From: Kiritimatiellia bacterium
GTDB taxonomy: Bacteria > Verrucomicrobiota > Kiritimatiellia > RFP12 > UBA1067
Direction: 5' to 3'
DNA length: 64,000 bases
Assembly (NCBI GenBank): GCA_017454745.1
Contig: JAFTCL010000011.1
Location: 1 to 64,000, forward strand
The notes beneath the pieces are model-generated. The model had not been told where the DNA came from. It saw only the letters and a program-made list of their open reading frames with translations, and made no database searches. The stretch's first letter is position 1. The number at the start of each line of letters is the position of its first letter. Below are positions 53,184-61,911 of the stretch, in pieces. Position numbers and translations under genes: made by a program.

Positions 53184-54065
53184 TTACTTCGTGCAGCCCC
53201 ATAAAGTCTCTACCTCAGTAAGCTTTAAGCCAGTAACCCTTGAAACCTGTTCAACAGACATTCCGACTTCTTTAAGGTTACAAATGGTCTGCCTTAATCT
53301 TTCCTTCGCCGCGTCGCGCTCGGCCACGGCTGCATCACGTTCGGCTACCGCCGCTTTCATGTCGGCCTCTTTTGTCGCCTCGCGACTGGCATAATCCCAG
53401 AACCTCTCGTATGCGTACCTTTCAGCCTCCGTGTATGCCGACTCCCTCACGATCTCCAATGCTTGACCCGTCTGTGGATTGTCGATAAGGTCTTGCGGCA
53501 CTTCATCTGAGCCGTCATGTCCGACCTCGGTAAGGAAACGAAGCCACAGAACCTGCATCTTCTTCTCTGTGATGTTCTTCGCCTTGAACTTGGGTAGCTC
53601 CACGAACACGAGGTGCAACCCCTCCAGAACTTTGTCAGAGTGGAGGTAATGTACAAGTCGGTAGTAGTGGTAATATTCCTCCATGTCCGGCTCGAATGTC
53701 TCATTAACCAAGTTGAGCGAATAGACGGGCTGTAAAAAGTTATACTCGTTGCCCTTCGGCAATTGCCTTACGTATGCCTTTGATGCGTTGAGGAGCACAC
53801 GATGCTTGAAGCTCGCCCGCCACTCCATCTGCATCTCGACGATGAACTTGCGTCCGCCCGTCTCCTCGCACCGCACGTCAACTGAGGTGTCCTTGCGTGT
53901 CGGCGTGTCAGGCACCATTTCAGGCGTCATGTATTCTATCGACTCAACCTGCTTTCCATAATCCAGCGGCAACAAGGCGTTAAGGAGGCTGATGAGGAGA
54001 TCCTTATGCTCCCCGAAAACCTTCTTGAAGGTGACATCCGCCTTCGGATCTAAGTACTTCGCCAT
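53184..54065 (-). CDS. Rpn/PD-(D/E)XK nuclease family transposase-like protein
   Basis: 293 residues. MAKYLDPKADVTFKKVFGEH at the N-terminus and the nuclease core VDVRCEETGG with KFIVEMQMEW identify the Rpn group of recombination-promoting nucleases (often annotated as PD-(D/E)XK transposases). Near the C-terminus is a heptad-like duplication AVAERDAAVAERDAAKERL. ATG 54065 is chosen for its GAGGAGAAGC ribosome binding site; the longer in-frame start is not supported. Such genes are mobile within genomes and occur in many near-copies in gut bacteria. It lies next to GH31 and near a tRNA-Met gene. Confidence 0.88.
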   Translation of the reverse strand: MAKYLDPKADVTFKKVFGEHKDLLISLLNALLPLDYGKQVESIEYMTPEMVPDTPTRKDTSVDVRCEETGGRKFIVEMQMEWRASFKHRVLLNASKAYVRQLPKGNEYNFLQPVYSLNLVNETFEPDMEEYYHYYRLVHYLHSDKVLEGLHLVFVELPKFKAKNITEKKMQVLWLRFLTEVGHDGSDEVPQDLIDNPQTGQALEIVRESAYTEAERYAYERFWDYASREATKEADMKAAVAERDAAVAERDAAKERLRQTICNLKEVGMSVEQVSRVTGLKLTEVETLWGCTK

Positions 54066-54204
54066 TGCTTCTCCTCGCATTCCACTTACAGAACCAAGCA
54101 GTCCCATACGAAACGCCTGTATGATACCAATTACCGCCGACGGTTTCAAGCGGATTTATTTGCGCCCTATCACCGGTGATTTTTATTTTTTATTCTGAAC
54201 ATGC

Positions 54205-54233
54205 TTGACTTAACCCATGAAATATTATAAATT
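54205..54233 (+). promoter_or_regulatory. Promoter of tRNA-Met
   Basis: TTGACT at 54205-54210 followed by an AT-rich -10 region, TATAAA at 54226-54231 (15-bp spacer) or TAAATT at 54228-54233 (17-bp spacer). The tRNA begins at 54252. Confidence 0.55.
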
Positions 54234-54251
54234 ATCGCCTGTTTTTCAAGC

Positions 54252-54326
54252 GGTGGGATAGCTCAACGGTAGAGCAGCAGAATCATAATCTGCGGGTTGA
54301 GGGTTCGAATCCCCCTCCCACCACCA
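54252..54326 (+). tRNA. tRNA-Met (CAT), CCA encoded
   Basis: Acceptor GGTGGGA/TCCCACC, D-arm GCTC...GAGC, anticodon arm GCAGA-ATCATAA-TCTGC with anticodon CAT, T arm GAGGG-TTCGAAT-CCCCC (one A-C mismatch), discriminator A and encoded CCA. The acceptor pairing and absence of initiator features favour elongator Met; a tRNA-Ile with lysidine-modified CAT cannot be excluded. Confidence 0.93.
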
Positions 54327-54333
54327 AAAATGC

Positions 54334-54357
54334 GCCCCGGTTTCCGGGGCTTTTTTA
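54334..54357. terminator. Bidirectional rho-independent terminator
   Basis: GCCCCGG-TTT-CCGGGGC hairpin (54334-54350) with TTTTTTATT on the plus strand, ending tRNA-Met transcription. Read on the minus strand the same stem is followed by GCATTTTTGG, so it can also end the DMT transporter operon whose stop is at 54372. Confidence 0.9.
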
Positions 54358-54371
54358 TTGCACTAAACCCC

Positions 54372-55376
54372 CTATTTATAGGTATTTGGCGCGTTTTTAA
54401 CAATCCGTTTGTGTTTGGCGGTGGCAATCACAACCCCGATTGTGATTATTAAACCGCCTGTCACACTCATAGCGGTCGGGCTTTCCCCAAGAAACATCGC
54501 CGCAAATATAACGCCAATAATCGGTATCAGATAAAGGCATATCGTGGCGTAAACCACCCCTAGATATTTGCAAGCATAGTTCCAAAGGACGAAACAGGCG
54601 GCCGAAGCAAAAACCCCAAGGAACAAGATGTTCATCCAATTCAACGGTATGGAAAAACGTTCAGCGTTAACCTTGCCGGCGAGTGTGACGCGGAACGATC
54701 CGTCCAGCGCATGATACGCAGCGTCAGAAGTCCCCCATATTGCAATCGGCGCAATAATGACAAGTGACCAAAAGAACGCTTTACGCATAACGGTGATTTG
54801 ATCGTACCCGCCCGCGTTCACCTTGTCAATCAAGACGGAATAAGCGCCCCAAGAGAACATTGCCGACAACGCCATAAAGTCGCCCAAGGGGCGCATTTGG
54901 AGATTGGACGCCCCGTCCAACGCCACCAGCGAAGCCCCGAGTACCGCAATTAACGAACCGATAACGAGCGGGAGTGAAAGCGACCTGTCATTGGTGAATA
55001 CGCGCGCCAGAATGGCCGTGGCAATCGGGGCAAAAGAGGTAAGGATCGCGACATTGGTCGCATTGGTGTAATATAGGGCGCAATTTTCGAGAAACTGGTA
55101 CGCTACAATGCCCGTGATCCCCATACCGGCAAACAGCAGTTCATCGCACAATTTTCCTAACCGACGTCCGGCACTTTTGCGAGACGCTTCGTCCGCGGTT
55201 TGATCAGGCCGACGCAATACTTCCATTAACCGTAACACCGCCCAGGCCATTATAAACCGCAGAACCATTATTTCCAGCGCGGAGAACCCGGACAGCAGCG
55301 ACCGGGTAGAGGCAAAGGTCAATCCCCATGCTATTATTGCGAAAGCTGAAGCCGCATAACCTTTTATTCTCACCAT
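54372..55376 (-). CDS. EamA/DMT-family transporter
   Basis: 334 residues with about ten predicted membrane segments in two EamA repeats (GYAASAFAIIAWGLTFASTR ... and LGDFMALSAMFSWGAYSVL). Drug/metabolite transporters export amino acids, nucleosides or other small metabolites across the inner membrane; the substrate is unknown. It is the last gene of a minus-strand run that begins with the Gfo/Idh gene at 61722, separated from aroE by 54 bp and followed by a bidirectional terminator. Confidence 0.88.
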   Translation of the reverse strand: MVRIKGYAASAFAIIAWGLTFASTRSLLSGFSALEIMVLRFIMAWAVLRLMEVLRRPDQTADEASRKSAGRRLGKLCDELLFAGMGITGIVAYQFLENCALYYTNATNVAILTSFAPIATAILARVFTNDRSLSLPLVIGSLIAVLGASLVALDGASNLQMRPLGDFMALSAMFSWGAYSVLIDKVNAGGYDQITVMRKAFFWSLVIIAPIAIWGTSDAAYHALDGSFRVTLAGKVNAERFSIPLNWMNILFLGVFASAACFVLWNYACKYLGVVYATICLYLIPIIGVIFAAMFLGESPTAMSVTGGLIITIGVVIATAKHKRIVKNAPNTYK

Positions 55377-55430
55377 AGTCTTAAAAGCGCAAACCGGGAA
55401 AATGCCTGTTTCGTGAACCGGCAGACCACG

Positions 55431-56270
55431 TCAATTCCGTTTTTCAACCGCCATCCGCATGGCCGAAACATTTGCCTCGCGCCCGGTCCAAATCCTAAAC
55501 GATGCGGCGCCCTGCCGAACCAGCATCCCCAGCCCGTTAGCGACCCAAGCCCCGGCACCTTTGGCCACGGCCATCGTCGGCGTCACCGGACTGGTGTAAA
55601 CAATATCATACAAGTATTGCCCGGGACGGAACGCTTCCGCCGGCAAAGCCGAACTGCCATCGGACATCCCCGCCGTGGTCGCCTGGACTATCAAATCCGA
55701 GTCTCGCGCCACCGCCACCCATTCCGGTAAGGGCACCACCTCGGCCGGGGCGGCACCTTCCGCAGCAAATCCGGCAATCTCTTCCGCAACCCGCTCCGCC
55801 CGTTCGAGCGTACGGTTGGCAAGCCGCAGTTTGGAACAACCTCCCAAAGCACAGGCGATGGCCAAAGCCCGCCCCGCACCCCCGCACCCCACTACCATAA
55901 TGCGCAACCCCAGCGGTATCAAACCGAACTCGGACCGCAAATCCGCGAGAAAACCGGCGGCATCGGTGTTGAATCCGGTCATACCCCCATCCGGATCGAA
56001 TCGAACGGTATTCACCGCCCCAACACGGCGAGCCGACACATCCAACCGCTCCAAAGCGCGGTAAGTCTCCTGTTTGTGCGGCACCGTAACATTCAACCCC
56101 GAAAAACCGTCACGACGGCATTGTTCCAAAGCGGCTGACACCGCTCCCGGCGGAACATCAATGCATTCGTACGTCGCGTCCAGCTTCAACGCTCGAAACG
56201 AAGCCTCATGCATCACAGGAGAAAGCGAATGGGCGACAGGGTGTCCAAGCAAAGCGAATCGGCTAGCCAT
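55431..56270 (-). CDS. aroE: Shikimate dehydrogenase
   Basis: Reduces 3-dehydroshikimate to shikimate with NADPH in aromatic amino-acid synthesis. 279 residues with the substrate-site SLSPVMH and NVTVPHK (catalytic Lys), NTDAAGF and the nucleotide motif GCGGAGRALAIA. ATG 56270 is 2 bp after the dinG-like stop, with a GGAG site located inside the end of that gene, so translation is coupled. The longer in-frame start would lie within dinG. Confidence 0.95.
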   Translation of the reverse strand: MASRFALLGHPVAHSLSPVMHEASFRALKLDATYECIDVPPGAVSAALEQCRRDGFSGLNVTVPHKQETYRALERLDVSARRVGAVNTVRFDPDGGMTGFNTDAAGFLADLRSEFGLIPLGLRIMVVGCGGAGRALAIACALGGCSKLRLANRTLERAERVAEEIAGFAAEGAAPAEVVPLPEWVAVARDSDLIVQATTAGMSDGSSALPAEAFRPGQYLYDIVYTSPVTPTMAVAKGAGAWVANGLGMLVRQGAASFRIWTGREANVSAMRMAVEKRN

Positions 56271-56272
56271 AG

Positions 56273-58927
56273 TTAAAACTCCATGTTTTTCGGGTCGAAC
56301 AATTCGTCCAGCATTTGCAGCAACCGATCCCGGCCATCGACCTGGCGGACGGGACAAGGCAGACTTTTGCGAAAAACCGCGCCATAGTTTTTGGTCATGA
56401 TACGGGGGTCGGCCACCACCACCGCCCCCCTGTCGGTGCGGCTGCGAATCAAACGGCCAAACCCCTGACGGAAACGGATCACCGCCAACGGCAATGCGTA
56501 CTCGCGAAACGAGCTTCCGCCATTTTGGTCAATCTGTTCGCTTCTCGCTTCGACCACCGGATCGCCCACGGCCGAGAAGGGCAACCGCGCCATCACCACG
56601 CAACTCAACGCCTCTCCAACCACATCCACGCCCTCCCAGAATGAATGCGTCCCCAACAACACCGCCGGCACCCCGGAACGGAATATTCGGGTAATCTGGT
56701 CGCGGGTACCGTCCACACCATGGACAAGCAGTTTTATTCCCGCGTCATGCAAAGGAACGGTAAGCAACTTCGCCACCTGGTTCATCATTTGGTAACTGGT
56801 GAACAATCCCATCGCCCGGCCGCGGGTTTTGAGAAAAACGTCCAGCATCATTGCGGACAACTGTTCAACGTACCCCGTGTTCTCCTCGCTGGTGGATCCC
56901 GGCTCCGGCAGGAATGTCGGCGCAATCGCGCGGCACTGGGCGAGGTAATTGAACGGACTGTCCGCCACACAGGCCATCACGCGCTGCGAGTCCTGAAGAT
57001 TGACGCCCAGACGCTTCATCATGTAATTGAAAGAAGAACCGACGCGCAAAGTGGCGGAACAGAACACTACTGATGATTTTTCCTGGTAAAGCATACCGTT
57101 CAATGTCTCGGCTATGCTCAACGGGGCCGCAATCAGCTGCGCCAATCTGGAACTGCGGATGGCTTTCTCCACCCAAAAGACATATTCTCCGTCGGTACCG
57201 GCCCACACGAAATCCAGATCCGCCGCCAATTCGGAAAGCACCCCGATCTGTCCTTCAATCCCAAGCGGCAGATCGTTGTAAAGTCCCAATTCGTCAGTAG
57301 CCGCCCGATTGAGTCCGTCAACCAACTGCTGCATCAGCCCGATTACAATGGCCAGCGCGTCACGGAATTTTTCCTTCAACGCCACTGCGGCAGCTTCGTC
57401 CCAATCCGGCCCAGGACAGACAAACACGCGGTTACGGCAAACCACCCGCACCGGTACCGGTTTGCCGGACTCCATCATATCGATGATATCGCTGACATCG
57501 CGATCCTCCGGCGTGGAATTTACGCACCTGAAACGAATCGAATCAGAAGCCTCCGGAACCAAATCGTAAGCTTGCTCGAAAAATCGACGCGAAGAAGCCC
57601 TTATCCGTTCCAAACCCCGCCGGATTTTCTTCACCAGGTCCGTCAATTCGTCCAACTGGGCGCCATCGGCGGCAATGCCTCCCTTGTACAACTGCCTGGC
57701 CACCTGCTCCAGCACCCCGCCGGCACTCTCACCGCGACCGCGGCTGATCCGGCGCAAGACCATATTGACGCGGCTTGGGGAAAGCTCAACCGACAAATGA
57801 CGCGTAGCAGCATCCTCCAGATTGTGGGCCTCGTCAAAAACGATCTGCGAATAAGCCGGCAAGATACTTCCCGAATTGCGGGCCTCGGCGAACACCAGCG
57901 CATGGTTGGCAATTACCAAATGCGCGGCAGCTGCGGCGGAACGGGCTTTCTGGAGAAAACAACGACGGAAATATCGGCACCGGCGGCCCGGACACTCCTC
58001 GCCGGAAGACGCGATTTTTGACAAAAACGACGAATCGCAGTTGGTTGAACCGGCGAAGGTGTCGAGGTCACCGTCCGGCGTACGCACCAACCAGGCAATC
58101 GCTTCGGCAAAATTGCGCAACTCGTGGCGGTCCAGCTCAAACATCCGGTTGGAGAGCAGCGCGGCCAAGCGGCGAAGACAGAAATAGTTGGCGCGGCCTT
58201 TAATAACAACCGCCCGAAACGGCGTAGATTCACCAGTCGCCTTTTGGAAAGCCTCGAACACTCTCGGCAAATCCTTCTCGATCAACTGGGTTTGCAAATT
58301 TCTGGTGTTGGTGCTGATGATGACCGGCACATCGTTCAAACGCGCCCATGCCGCAGCCGGAATCAGATAGGCCAAACTTTTCCCGACACCGGTTCCGGCC
58401 TCAATCATCAAATGCTTGCCTTCGTTAAAGGCGTGGGTGACCGCTTTGCACATATCCACCTGACCGGGGCGCGATTCATAACCCGGCAGCAACTGGGAGA
58501 ACGATCCGCCAGGCATTAGGTGGGAGGCGACTTGATCTATTTCCAACGGTGAGCAATCTTCATGCGACGGCAAAGCGCGTTGGATTTTCCGGTTGTCGGC
58601 GGCGGCGAAGGTTTCCTGCCATGGAATCTCTTGCGGGGAATGAACGCGGATTTGCGAGGCGATGCCGCTAAAGCACATCGCCAGATCCTCTTCGTCCAAC
58701 TCGCGCAACAAAGACTCGATGGTTTCTACCGCCCACAGCGGCATGGACAGCAACGCGGCTTCAATACGCACCAACCGCTCCTCTAACGGCAATGCGGAAA
58801 AATCGCCACCGCCTTCTTCCCTAGCCATTAGGGGAAAAGCGAGATGGCGAAGTTCCTGCTCTGCGTAACGCTGACCATCGGCGGAAGGGAACAGTCTCGT
58901 GAACGCCTTTACGGATAACACTTCCAT
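56273..58927 (-). CDS. dinG: DinG-family ATP-dependent DNA helicase (XPD-like)
   Basis: 884 residues, superfamily 2 helicase with Walker A EAGTGVGKS (Lys183), DEAH box FDEAHN, and a C-terminal QGFGRLIRS motif VI. Cysteines in YFCLRR, ECPGRRCRYFRRC fit the four-cysteine 4Fe-4S cluster of the DinG/XPD group. About 130 residues precede the helicase core and have no recognised domain. It unwinds DNA in 5' to 3' direction and helps replication past obstacles. The RluA-type gene is 33 bp upstream on the same strand. Confidence 0.88.
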   Translation of the reverse strand: MEVLSVKAFTRLFPSADGQRYAEQELRHLAFPLMAREEGGGDFSALPLEERLVRIEAALLSMPLWAVETIESLLRELDEEDLAMCFSGIASQIRVHSPQEIPWQETFAAADNRKIQRALPSHEDCSPLEIDQVASHLMPGGSFSQLLPGYESRPGQVDMCKAVTHAFNEGKHLMIEAGTGVGKSLAYLIPAAAWARLNDVPVIISTNTRNLQTQLIEKDLPRVFEAFQKATGESTPFRAVVIKGRANYFCLRRLAALLSNRMFELDRHELRNFAEAIAWLVRTPDGDLDTFAGSTNCDSSFLSKIASSGEECPGRRCRYFRRCFLQKARSAAAAAHLVIANHALVFAEARNSGSILPAYSQIVFDEAHNLEDAATRHLSVELSPSRVNMVLRRISRGRGESAGGVLEQVARQLYKGGIAADGAQLDELTDLVKKIRRGLERIRASSRRFFEQAYDLVPEASDSIRFRCVNSTPEDRDVSDIIDMMESGKPVPVRVVCRNRVFVCPGPDWDEAAAVALKEKFRDALAIVIGLMQQLVDGLNRAATDELGLYNDLPLGIEGQIGVLSELAADLDFVWAGTDGEYVFWVEKAIRSSRLAQLIAAPLSIAETLNGMLYQEKSSVVFCSATLRVGSSFNYMMKRLGVNLQDSQRVMACVADSPFNYLAQCRAIAPTFLPEPGSTSEENTGYVEQLSAMMLDVFLKTRGRAMGLFTSYQMMNQVAKLLTVPLHDAGIKLLVHGVDGTRDQITRIFRSGVPAVLLGTHSFWEGVDVVGEALSCVVMARLPFSAVGDPVVEARSEQIDQNGGSSFREYALPLAVIRFRQGFGRLIRSRTDRGAVVVADPRIMTKNYGAVFRKSLPCPVRQVDGRDRLLQMLDELFDPKNMEF

Positions 58928-58960
58928 GTCTGTGTTTTCGCCGGCCGATTCCGCAACGCG

Positions 58961-59860
58961 CTACTTGCCGAGACCAAACAGCTGCAAACAACGTCGGAAA
59001 TCGGCGGGCAACGGGCTGTGGACCTTGATCATCGACTTCGCGTTCACCGGATGCGGCAATTCCAACCCGCACGAGTGCAACATTATGCGAGGAACCGTTT
59101 GCAAACGCAAATCACGAACCGTTTTAAAACCGTACTGACGGTCACCGATAATGGGGTAACGTATAGAGGCCAAATGACGGCGGATCTGGTGGGTACGCCC
59201 GGTCTCGATCCGGACCAGCAGAAAACTCGCGTCCTTGGAAACCTTTTCGCAGCGGATATGGCTGATGGCGTGTTCGCCGTCCAGATCCTGCTGGATAGTG
59301 CTGGACGTCCGTTCGTAGCGCCCCCAGACAATGGTACGGTAAAGTTTGGTCACATGCCGTGTTTTAAAAACCGCGACCGCAGCCTCCCATGCCGCCGTAT
59401 TGGTGGCCATCAACAGGCAACCGGTGGTTTCTTTGTCCAAACGGTGCACGACCCGCAGATCCGGCAAACCAGTCTGCTGGCGCATCACGGTTTCAACGTT
59501 GACCGTACCGCCGGTCGCCAACATCCCACTCGGCTTGTCAACCGCCAGATAATCCCCGTCTTGAAACAGCACGTGCAATTTAGGGGTGTCAGGCAGCTCG
59601 ATTTTGGTTTTGACCAGCGTAACCGCAGAGGTCTGCAATTCAACCGTGTCGCCGCATTTCAAGATATGCCCGGCCATCCACACGCAATGGCGGTTGACCC
59701 AAACCTTTTTGCTGTCCAGCATGGTTTTGGCCGCCCGGTTGGACACCTTAAGCTTCTCGGCCAGGAAAACCTGCAATTTCTTATTCGCGTCAATCCGGTT
59801 TACGATAAAGGTCGTTACCGACGGCTTGGCGCGAAATGTTGATCTGTCGTTCATTCCCAT
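58961..59860 (-). CDS. RluA-family pseudouridine synthase
   Basis: 299 residues. An S4 RNA-binding domain (about 28-75: KKLQVFLAEKLKVSNRAAKT) is followed by the pseudouridine synthase domain with the catalytic Asp142 in HRLDKETTGCLL and GRTHQIRRHL. The family modifies uridines in 23S rRNA or tRNA; which position is not clear. Start at 59860 or 59854 (both ATG). It follows the sugar isomerase gene by 21 bp in a minus-strand run. Confidence 0.92.
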   Translation of the reverse strand: MGMNDRSTFRAKPSVTTFIVNRIDANKKLQVFLAEKLKVSNRAAKTMLDSKKVWVNRHCVWMAGHILKCGDTVELQTSAVTLVKTKIELPDTPKLHVLFQDGDYLAVDKPSGMLATGGTVNVETVMRQQTGLPDLRVVHRLDKETTGCLLMATNTAAWEAAVAVFKTRHVTKLYRTIVWGRYERTSSTIQQDLDGEHAISHIRCEKVSKDASFLLVRIETGRTHQIRRHLASIRYPIIGDRQYGFKTVRDLRLQTVPRIMLHSCGLELPHPVNAKSMIKVHSPLPADFRRCLQLFGLGK

Positions 59861-59881
59861 CCAATCCTAACGGCGGCCCAC

Positions 59882-60712
59882 CTAAAGCGCGGCGCGGAGC
59901 CGGGATACCGCCAAGGCGATGTCACCCGCCCGATCGTTGCCGGCCTCGCGCTCCACCGCCACCGTATCGTTGAAACCAGTGGCCTTAAGCGCCGCCAAAA
60001 ATGCATCGGTGTTGACCTCGCCGTCACCCCAAGGAACTTCGCAACCCCATTCCACGCCAGGATTTGCCGAAACCTTCGCGTCCTTGATGTGGACGCCGCG
60101 AATTCTAGAACCGAGCAACTTAACCGCTTCCACCGGATTTCCTTTACCGTAAAGGATCATGTTGGCCGGGTCGAAGTTAACGAAAACTTCCGGGACTTCA
60201 TTCAAAAAACGCAACAGCTCGTTGGCCGTCTCCTGTCCGGTTTCCAGTGCCACCCCTAGCCCAGACTCACCGGCAACGTCCACCAGAAAGCGGATTCGAT
60301 CCAGATACTTCTGTTTCGCCACCGGGTCGGATTCGTCCAAGAAACCAGCGTGCAGCATCATAAACGGTGCCTTCCATTCCGCGCCGAGTTTAACCGCGCC
60401 GCGAATCAGCCCTTTGTACTCTTCCCAGTGTTCGTCCGGAACAATACCGCCGGTGTAGCGGATGCGTTCGATAGTGGAATAGTCCTCATAGGGGAAGGAA
60501 AGCATAGCGCCGGCAATGTGCCACTCCCCGGCGGCAAGCAAACGTTCGACCAGCGCACGGTCGTCTGCGGCGGCATTGCCGCCATGTCGGGCGTCGCCCG
60601 CCAAAAACGGCATAGTTGCCAAATGCAGGTAATGGACATCCAGTTTCTTCATTTCGCCGGCCACTTCCGCGAGCGGCTTTTGGAAACTCCAACTGCAGCA
60701 TCCGATATTCAC
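59882..60712 (-). CDS. Sugar phosphate isomerase/epimerase-like TIM barrel
   Basis: 276 residues of the AP-endonuclease-2/xylose-isomerase-like fold: MNIGCCSWSFQKPL at the N-terminus, LETGQETANELL, VFVNFDPANMILYG, IRGVHIKDA and VAVEREAG carry the usual metal-ligand Glu, Asp, His and Glu pattern. Likely isomerises or epimerises a sugar or keto-sugar. The start is GTG at 60712 within a GTGA overlap with the stop of the preceding Gfo/Idh gene, so the two products should be made together. Confidence 0.87.
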   Translation of the reverse strand: MNIGCCSWSFQKPLAEVAGEMKKLDVHYLHLATMPFLAGDARHGGNAAADDRALVERLLAAGEWHIAGAMLSFPYEDYSTIERIRYTGGIVPDEHWEEYKGLIRGAVKLGAEWKAPFMMLHAGFLDESDPVAKQKYLDRIRFLVDVAGESGLGVALETGQETANELLRFLNEVPEVFVNFDPANMILYGKGNPVEAVKLLGSRIRGVHIKDAKVSANPGVEWGCEVPWGDGEVNTDAFLAALKATGFNDTVAVEREAGNDRAGDIALAVSRLRAAL

Positions 60713-61722
60713 AGCGTCACCACCTTTCCAGTTTTCGCGCTCTTGCGCTCCGCATCGACGATCGCCACCGAATCGCGGGCCGACTCCGGAGAAACCGGGA
60801 CTTCGCCCAGTTTACCGTTCAGATACGCCAAAAACGCCTTAATCTCTTCTTCGTAACCATCCTTCGCCTTAAACTTCGGCTCGAAGGGTTTCCCTTTTTC
60901 AGGATACACCAACGTGGGCTTGTCGCTATGGGTGTTCGCCACCACCACCGCCTGCTCAAACACCACCCGGAAACCGGACTCCCACGCGAAGGAGGACGAC
61001 ATCGCCCAACTGGAGGATGAGGTCACCACCATGTTGTCGTAGCCAAAATTGGTCGCACTGTGGCGCATCCAACCATCGGCGTGGTACGATGCCAAGGTGG
61101 ATACGGTCTTGGGCATTCCGAAAACATGGCGGATGTAATCGGTGTCATGCAAATGCAGATCCAGAATCACACCGCCGGACTTTGCTTCGTCCAAGAACCA
61201 GCTTGGCCCGTTGTTGGTCCATTTTGGTGCCGCGGACAGCCGCGTAAAATCTGCCGCAACCACCTTGCCGTATTTGCCGCTGTCCACCAAATCCTTGAGC
61301 CAGGCGTACTGCGCGAAGTAACGAACGCACTGCGCGATCATCAACTTGCCTTTTGATTTGGCCGCCGCCTTTATCATCTTGTCGCAGGTTTTGGCGTCAA
61401 TCGCCATCGGCTTTTCGCAAAGCACGTTCAAATCCTTGGACAACGCCTTGATGGCCATTACCGGATGCAGCGGGGTTGGCAGCGTGATATCCACCACATC
61501 CAGTTTCTCCGTCGCAATCATCTCATCGAAATCGGCGTACACTTTCGTACTTTCGGGCAACTTCCCGGAAAACGAACCGCTGATGTTACCCTTGGCGTTC
61601 TGGGTAATCTGCGCCAGATTCGAATCGCAAACCGCCGCTACCTTGACTCCTTTTAGTTTTGACCAGATGCCGTAATGCATCCTCCCCATAAAGCCGAAAC
61701 CGACTACCGCCACTTTTTTCAT
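60709..61722 (-). CDS. Gfo/Idh/MocA-family oxidoreductase
   Basis: 337 residues, cytoplasmic. Rossmann motif VVGFGFMGRMHYGIW and the NAD-linked EKPMAIDAKTC are typical. Partnered by GTGA overlap with a sugar isomerase, which matches known pairs for inositol or keto-sugar metabolism. ATG 61722 follows an AAGGAGC site; the longer in-frame start is not supported. Differs from the exported homologue at 47766-49139 in lacking a signal. Confidence 0.92.
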   Translation of the reverse strand: MKKVAVVGFGFMGRMHYGIWSKLKGVKVAAVCDSNLAQITQNAKGNISGSFSGKLPESTKVYADFDEMIATEKLDVVDITLPTPLHPVMAIKALSKDLNVLCEKPMAIDAKTCDKMIKAAAKSKGKLMIAQCVRYFAQYAWLKDLVDSGKYGKVVAADFTRLSAAPKWTNNGPSWFLDEAKSGGVILDLHLHDTDYIRHVFGMPKTVSTLASYHADGWMRHSATNFGYDNMVVTSSSSWAMSSSFAWESGFRVVFEQAVVVANTHSDKPTLVYPEKGKPFEPKFKAKDGYEEEIKAFLAYLNGKLGEVPVSPESARDSVAIVDAERKSAKTGKVVTL

Positions 61723-61774
61723 GCTTGCTCCTTGTGATTGCGTTAAGAAAAAATGACCTTGAAAAACATTTCTA

Positions 61775-61802
61775 TTATTACTCAAAGCTTCGCGAAAAAC
61801 AA
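61775..61802 (-). promoter_or_regulatory. Candidate promoter of the Gfo/Idh-led operon
   Basis: Minus strand: TTGTTT (61802-61797), 16-bp spacer ending GAG, TAATAA (61780-61775). Confidence 0.35.
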
Positions 61803-61846
61803 GCGCAAAATACCAACCGGCACAGTTTTTTGGGCGTACTGAGGCT

Positions 61847-61876
61847 AAAAGGCGGATGGAGGATATCTCCCCCGCC
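61847..61876 (-). terminator. Rho-independent terminator of gltB
   Basis: Minus strand: GGCGG and GGAG arms pair with CCGCC and CTCC around a 5-nt loop with small internal mismatches, followed by four T residues (61850-61847). It lies about 35 bp after the gltB stop. Confidence 0.6.
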
Positions 61877-61911
61877 CGCCCCGCAAGAAGAAAATGCGCG
61901 ATTGACAGCCG

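Noticed and set aside
53184-54065. Complete insertion sequence around the Rpn gene
   Set aside because: I see no terminal inverted repeats or target duplications at its borders, so only the coding sequence is reported.
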